From assembly GCA_005799205.1 (NCBI GenBank), contig SYHM01000063.1, positions 1-8,860 of the forward strand: 8,860 nucleotides of DNA. The letters are read 5' to 3'. Position numbers and translations under genes: made by a program. Numbering within the stretch: position 1 is the stretch's first letter; each line of letters begins with the position of its first letter. The DNA comes from Planctomycetia bacterium. GTDB taxonomy: Bacteria > Planctomycetota > Phycisphaerae > Phycisphaerales > SM1A02. The notes beneath the pieces were generated by a model, which ran no database searches, was not told where the DNA came from, and was given only the letters and a program-made list of their open reading frames with translations. This document shows, piece after piece, positions 5,735-8,860 of the stretch.

Positions 5735-8098
5735 TCACTTCGCAGGGGACACGATGAGCTTGACGACTTCTGCGCTCGGAAGTCCGAGCGCGCCGAATGC
5801 CTGACCAGCCGAATCAGCAAGTGGGCCACTTGAGTTGGCGATGAGTGATCGCAGTGCCTCAAGTTGCCGCGCTTGGAGCAGATTGCCAAACTTGCGGGCG
5901 CTCGTCGCAACGGTTGAAAGGAGCAACTGCTGCATCTCAGCCTCCGCCTCCGCTCCGAGGGCGGCATCCATCAATGCGCGCTGTGACTTGTCACTTGGCA
6001 TCAGGGCGAGCACACGCGCGACCGAGCCGCGCGTTGCCCCAGTTGCGGAACCAAGCGCTGCAATAAGCCCCGATTCGCAATCTCGAATATCAAACACAGG
6101 GCTCGCGGATTCCGCGATCAGTTGGAGTGCTGCAAGCGAGGACTCGGTGTACTGCATCCCCTCTTCGTCGGTCATGGCGATTCCTCCTGCGGCGCCGACC
6201 GCCGACTCGATCGCAGCAGAAAACTGCTCGTCCGTCGCGCTCGCCAAGAACACCGACACGCGCGCATCATGTTCGAAGTCAATCGCAAGCGTTCCAGCGT
6301 CAGTACCACTGGCGATGATGACGACCGGTGCGGTCGCGGCTGCTCGCGAAACCCGAATCGATCGGATTGTGTCATTGACCGCGGCTCGCGACCCCTGGAG
6401 GATCACCAAGTCGATTGACTGGCCATGGGACAGCTTGCCCTCAACTTCACTCAATGAACCACCGGCGGTCACTGCACTGACCCCCAGCGCGTTGATGCGC
6501 GCCCCAAGGCCTTGTCGGTCCTCTTCAGTTGAAGCAATCACGGCTCCCATCGTGCCGCCAGCCTGCACCATGGAGCCGAGAATTGGCACCACGAGAGAAT
6601 CCTGTGCGAAGCTCGATTGTGGGAGGGCTCGCGCAAGCACGAGCGCCGCATCAAATCGAACCCGCCGGTCTGCAAAGAGCAGGCACTCGATGATGGGCGA
6701 ACGGCCGTTCGATGGCGTGACCAGCGTTGCTGCGCCGCCATTGTTCGCAAGCACCGCGATGCACGCGCGCGCGAGCAAGACATCGCTCGCATCGATCGCG
6801 AACCCAAGCGCGAGCTGCGCAATGTGCGCGCCGCTCGCCGTCGCGAAGAACTCCGCGCTGTATCGGCTCGAAAGAACCGATGCGAGTTCTGGCGTCGCGG
6901 CGGGGTCGACATTCAGCAGTCGCATGAGCACCGCACGTCGCATGTCTGCAGCGACATAGGTGGCGAGTGCGAGTTCAGAGGACGGATCAATCGACAGTGC
7001 GGCAGTCGCTGCCGAGATTGCCATCGTCTCGCAATACAGGGGCGTCGGAATCTCGATCCCGACGAGCCCCGCATGGGAGTCATACTGCCACACCGCATTC
7101 ATCGCATCACGGGAGTAAGGAATCAGTGCAGGAGTCTGATCGAAGTACCGACGCGCGAGGGCAGTGAACTGACTTGCTGCGTCCTGTGACGTCCCGCCAA
7201 GTCGTTCATAGGCGCGCGATGCGGCAGAGCGAACATCCGCTGCCGTTGACGCAGTGAGCGCGAGCTTGAGAAGAAATGGCTGCGCACTTGGATAGCCAAT
7301 CTCGCCGAGGATTTCACAGACCTTGCGCTGTGCGTCCGACTCGAGATGCGGCAGCGCGGCACAGAGCGGCGCAACGCTGAGACGTTTGATATCGACGAGC
7401 GTCGCACGAGCAGCCGCTGCCAACCGTGGATTGGTGCCGTCGCTCAGCGCCTTGAGGAGGGCTGGCACTGCGTACTCACCCGCCGTCAGAAGGCGACCAC
7501 GCGCGATCATCTGTTGACGCATTGTGCCGCCGAGCTCATTGACCGCCTCTTCGATCCGCAGCGCGTTGCGACTGCTCGCACGGGTCCCAGCAAGAAAGCG
7601 AGACTCGAAGTCCGCAACGAGGGGACCTGCCCCCTCCATCCCGCGACCGCGCGCGACAGCACGCTCAACCTTCTCGCGAAGCCCGCGTTCATCAATCAGT
7701 TGTGCGATCTGCTCATCGGTGATTCCAGACGCTGTGAGCGCTTCAAGCGAACTCTTCACTAGTTCAGGCTTGCCAATCAGGATGTAGTGCAACACCATGT
7801 CGAGATCGCGCGATTGTTCTGCGGTCGCACCTGCGGCTGGTGATCCCGATGCGGCGCTTGGGTCCACCGCTGCGGCGGTCCCGTCAGCTTCGGCTTGCGG
7901 TTCGGTTGCAGGTTCGCCTGTGGGCTCACCCATCGGCTCTGCCGCTGGTTCATCTGTGGGTGCAGCAGCGGGGTCAGCAGGTGGGTCAGTTGGATCGTCG
8001 ACTCGCACCACCACAGCCGACGCATGCAATGCCCCCGAGAGTGTGATGAGGGCGGATACGGCAACGGCCGCGGAAAGTCGATGAAGTGAGTCAAACAC
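5735..8098 (-). CDS. Exported HEAT-repeat protein with a degenerate receiver-like domain
   Basis: This 787-residue protein has a signal peptide (about 1-28, hydrophobic AAVAVSALITLSGALHASA). A low-complexity Pro/Glu/Ala linker follows (about 34-94), then a helical region. HEAT repeats occupy about 205-305 (EYAVPALLKAL, SVAPLCAALPHLES, AQPFLLKLAL). A further helical region leads to an alpha/beta segment at 517-635 that resembles a CheY receiver: strand GAVIAST, strand DLVIL, strand APVVIIAS, then a short loop ATDEQF before the last helix. The phospho-acceptor position is Q568 instead of Asp, and the lysine before the last helix is absent, so it cannot work as a normal receiver. It ends in another Ala/Leu-rich helical segment. 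The start is GTG, with AGGAG 10 bases upstream. It is probably periplasmic or surface-exposed and a protein-binding scaffold; no enzyme motif is visible. It is divergent to the B12-controlled gene on its right. Confidence 0.85.
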   Translation of the reverse strand: MFDSLHRLSAAVAVSALITLSGALHASAVVVRVDDPTDPPADPAAAPTDEPAAEPMGEPTGEPATEPQAEADGTAAAVDPSAASGSPAAGATAEQSRDLDMVLHYILIGKPELVKSSLEALTASGITDEQIAQLIDERGLREKVERAVARGRGMEGAGPLVADFESRFLAGTRASSRNALRIEEAVNELGGTMRQQMIARGRLLTAGEYAVPALLKALSDGTNPRLAAAARATLVDIKRLSVAPLCAALPHLESDAQRKVCEILGEIGYPSAQPFLLKLALTASTAADVRSAASRAYERLGGTSQDAASQFTALARRYFDQTPALIPYSRDAMNAVWQYDSHAGLVGIEIPTPLYCETMAISAATAALSIDPSSELALATYVAADMRRAVLMRLLNVDPAATPELASVLSSRYSAEFFATASGAHIAQLALGFAIDASDVLLARACIAVLANNGGAATLVTPSNGRSPIIECLLFADRRVRFDAALVLARALPQSSFAQDSLVVPILGSMVQAGGTMGAVIASTEEDRQGLGARINALGVSAVTAGGSLSEVEGKLSHGQSIDLVILQGSRAAVNDTIRSIRVSRAAATAPVVIIASGTDAGTLAIDFEHDARVSVFLASATDEQFSAAIESAVGAAGGIAMTDEEGMQYTESSLAALQLIAESASPVFDIRDCESGLIAALGSATGATRGSVARVLALMPSDKSQRALMDAALGAEAEAEMQQLLLSTVATSARKFGNLLQARQLEALRSLIANSSGPLADSAGQAFGALGLPSAEVVKLIVSPAK
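7817..7999 (-). repeat. Low-complexity Pro/Glu/Ala-rich linker coding segment
   Basis: Residues about 34-94 of the exported HEAT protein are a run of imperfect short units such as DEP, AEP, GEP and TEP, then Ala/Ser/Gly-rich sequence. The DNA shows matching degenerate tandem triplets of codons. Such segments usually form flexible, unfolded spacers between the exported N-terminus and the folded part. Length variation between strains would be expected. Confidence 0.6.
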
Positions 8099-8177
8099 TG
8101 AGAAGGCGCTCCTGCGTGTGTTGGGTCCTGCGACCGATGAAGACGGACAAATCGATCGGACTGGAAAAGTATCTCAC
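8091..8177 (-). CDS. Candidate 28-codon leader ORF overlapping the next start
   Basis: On the minus strand a GTG at 8177 is preceded at 5 bases by AAAGGAGG, the strongest ribosome binding site in the window. The frame runs 28 codons (starting VRYFSSPIDL, ending QERLLSV) to a TGA at 8091-8093. That stop lies just inside the next gene, whose GTG start (8096-8098) is 2 bases upstream of it in another frame, so start and stop overlap. This geometry suits translational coupling. The peptide has no transmembrane run, no obvious repeated regulatory codon and no family I recognise. It is real only if the transcript starts upstream of 8190. It could be chance. Confidence 0.35.
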   Translation of the reverse strand: MRYFSSPIDLSVFIGRRTQHTQERLLSV

Positions 8178-8182
8178 TCCCG

Positions 8183-8190
8183 CCTCCTTT
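8183..8190 (-). promoter_or_regulatory. Strong Shine-Dalgarno sequence of the leader ORF
   Basis: The minus strand reads AAAGGAGG, a near-perfect complement to the 16S rRNA 3' end, 5 bases before GTG 8177. The main HEAT gene has its own weaker AGGAG at 8109-8113. The strong site is the main reason to consider the leader ORF. Confidence 0.4.
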
Positions 8191-8227
8191 GCAATGATGA
8201 CATTCACTCCAATTGGTACCGTGTGTG

Positions 8228-8445
8228 GGTGATTGTCCTTGAGAGTTCGTGCTCTCAAGCGCAAACGACATGGCTGGCGCCATGTTTTTTGCGAGGGAAG
8301 GCGGTGAGAATCCGCCGTAGACGCGCTGCCGTAACGGGTGGAGGTTGCATGCCTCCATGCCTCAGCCACGACGCCACTGGATGTTGCTAGCGCATATCTG
8401 GGAAGGCAGGTTGAGGTGCCCGAAGCCGGAAGACCTGCCTTCACC
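8228..8445 (+). promoter_or_regulatory. Cobalamin (adenosylcobalamin-type) riboswitch
   Basis: The conserved core of the B12 riboswitch is visible. GGGAA (8295-8299) runs into a GGCGG/CCGCC stem with loop TGAGAAT (8300-8316). Then come ACGCGCTGCCGTAAC, a TGGAGG/CCTCCA hairpin with loop TTGCATG (8339-8357), GCCACTG (8373-8379), GGGAAG (8400-8405), and the B12 box AGCCGGAAGACCTGCC (8424-8439), closely like E. coli btuB. A closing P1 helix can form from GGTGA (8228-8232) and TCACC (8441-8445), which sets the ends; the 5' end is less certain. Two perfect hairpins lie before the core, at 8238-8259 and 8260-8293. In this family, bound coenzyme B12 lowers expression of the downstream gene. The regulated gene here is the exported protein at 8508. 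Confidence 0.9.
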
Positions 8446-8450
8446 ATGCG

Positions 8451-8476
8451 CCGTGCCCTTGCGAATGGGGCCACGG
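8451..8476 (+). promoter_or_regulatory. Hairpin after the riboswitch, possible expression platform
   Basis: CCGTGCCC (8451-8458) pairs with GGG-C-CACGG (8468-8476), with one bulged C at 8471 and a TTGCGAATG-type loop. It lies between the aptamer and the start codon, and no T-tract follows, so it is not an intrinsic terminator. It may be the hairpin whose loop contacts loop L5 of B12 riboswitches: TTGC (8345-8348) can pair with GCGA (8461-8464), one pair being G-U. That would point to control of translation. The contact is weak and inferred. Confidence 0.35.
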
Positions 8477-8507
8477 AGCGAGACGCCATCGATCTCAGTC
8501 CATCTTC

Positions 8508-8860
8508 ATGCGCTCTCTTAAACGCTCGGGTCTCGTCAGTGCGTGTATCGCCACTTCAGCACTTGTGTGCATCGCGCAGCGCGCCCGCGGCGACGACTTC
8601 GCTTCGGCGGTGCTCTCGTACGCGCCTGGCAGTAATCCCGCAGGCGGCTACACGAACCCGCTCGTCGCTCTCGGATCACCAGAACGGTTCACTGGCGAGG
8701 GAGTTTCGCCTTCGGCGGTGACTCCCTTCCAACCCTGCTTCCTGAATACAGAAATTGTCTCGATCGGCGCAGGAGGACATCTCACGCTCGAGTTCGATCC
8801 ACCACTGCTCGATCACCCTGGCAATCCATTCGGCGTCGACTTCATCGTCTTTGGAAACTC
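8508..8860 (+). CDS. B12-riboswitch-controlled exported protein (3' end outside window)
   Basis: An open frame from ATG 8508 runs without a stop to the window end (117 residues visible). It starts with a signal peptide (MRSLKR, then hydrophobic LVSACIATSALVCIA). Next come VLSYAPGSNPAGGYTNP, ALGSPERFTGEG (54-65), FLNTEIVSIGAGGHLTLEFD (78-97) and NPFGVDFIVFGN (106-117). I recall this pattern (LG-P-RFTG, EIVSIG-GG-L-L-FD, DP-NPFG-D-I-FGN) from planctomycete and related exported or surface proteins, some with PEP-CTERM anchors, but cannot verify it here. The only strong functional clue is the riboswitch about 60 bases upstream, which suggests expression when cobalamin is scarce and a possible role in cobalamin capture. 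The ribosome binding site is weak. The ATG at 8446 is in another frame and was not chosen. Confidence 0.75.
   Translation, partial: MRSLKRSGLVSACIATSALVCIAQRARGDDFASAVLSYAPGSNPAGGYTNPLVALGSPERFTGEGVSPSAVTPFQPCFLNTEIVSIGAGGHLTLEFDPPLLDHPGNPFGVDFIVFGN

Noticed and set aside
5835..6959. A 374-codon plus-strand frame opposite the exported HEAT gene
   Set aside because: Its Ala/Ser/Arg-rich composition is typical of antisense to an Ala/Leu-rich gene. The minus-strand gene has a signal peptide, HEAT repeats and a ribosome binding site.
8166..8194. A leftward promoter reading TTGCAA, 17-base spacer, TACTTT
   Set aside because: It matches consensus at only 4 and 3 of 6 positions. It overlaps the AAAGGAGG site, so both cannot serve the same transcript. 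Too weak to list.
8268..8290. ACATGGC/GCCATGT hairpin plus T-run as a stand-alone terminator
   Set aside because: It sits inside a longer stem directly before GGGAA, where riboswitch helix P2 belongs, and no rightward gene lies upstream to be terminated. It is kept only as a finding.
8446..8721. ATG directly after the riboswitch opening a frame to 8721
   Set aside because: It gives an Arg/Ser-rich product without a signal or domain. The frame from 8508 gives a clean signal peptide and family-like motifs.

Overview
The window looks like chromosomal DNA of a moderately GC-rich planctomycete-like bacterium, most likely of the Phycisphaerae. This is inferred from gene content: a tandem-GNAT acetyltransferase, long exported alpha-solenoid (HEAT-like) proteins, a divergent DnaA, and a cobalamin riboswitch before an exported surface-type protein. 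No marker gene fixes the taxonomy. I see no insertion sequence, CRISPR array, rRNA or phage gene.

Layout. Position 29-943 (+) is a tandem GNAT acetyltransferase. Position 944-1372 is non-coding and holds an inverted pair of DnaA-box-like nonamers plus a second inverted repeat; it is the likely dnaA control region and possibly part of a replication origin. Position 1373-5604 (+) is a compact cluster: dnaA, then after 30 bp an exported HEAT-like protein, then, overlapping it by 4 bp, a DegT/DnrJ/EryC1-fold protein whose PLP lysine and PLP-nitrogen aspartate are replaced by Arg and His. Position 5623-5694 (-) is tRNA-Thr(CGT). Position 5735-8098 (-) is a 787-residue exported protein with a Pro/Glu/Ala-rich linker, HEAT repeats and a degenerate CheY-like receiver domain. 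A 28-codon candidate leader ORF with a very strong ribosome binding site lies just upstream and overlaps its start. Position 8228-8445 (+) is a cobalamin (B12) riboswitch, followed at 8508 by an exported protein that runs off the window.

How the parts may fit together. The dnaA cluster is probably one transcript, with DnaA able to bind its own upstream region. The link between DnaA and the two downstream proteins is unknown and may only be shared expression. The right end is a divergent pair: the HEAT/pseudo-receiver gene reads left, and a B12-controlled exported protein, perhaps involved in cobalamin capture, reads right. The least ordinary items are the lysine-less DegT protein, the exported pseudo-receiver, the altered DnaA recognition helix and the leader ORF.
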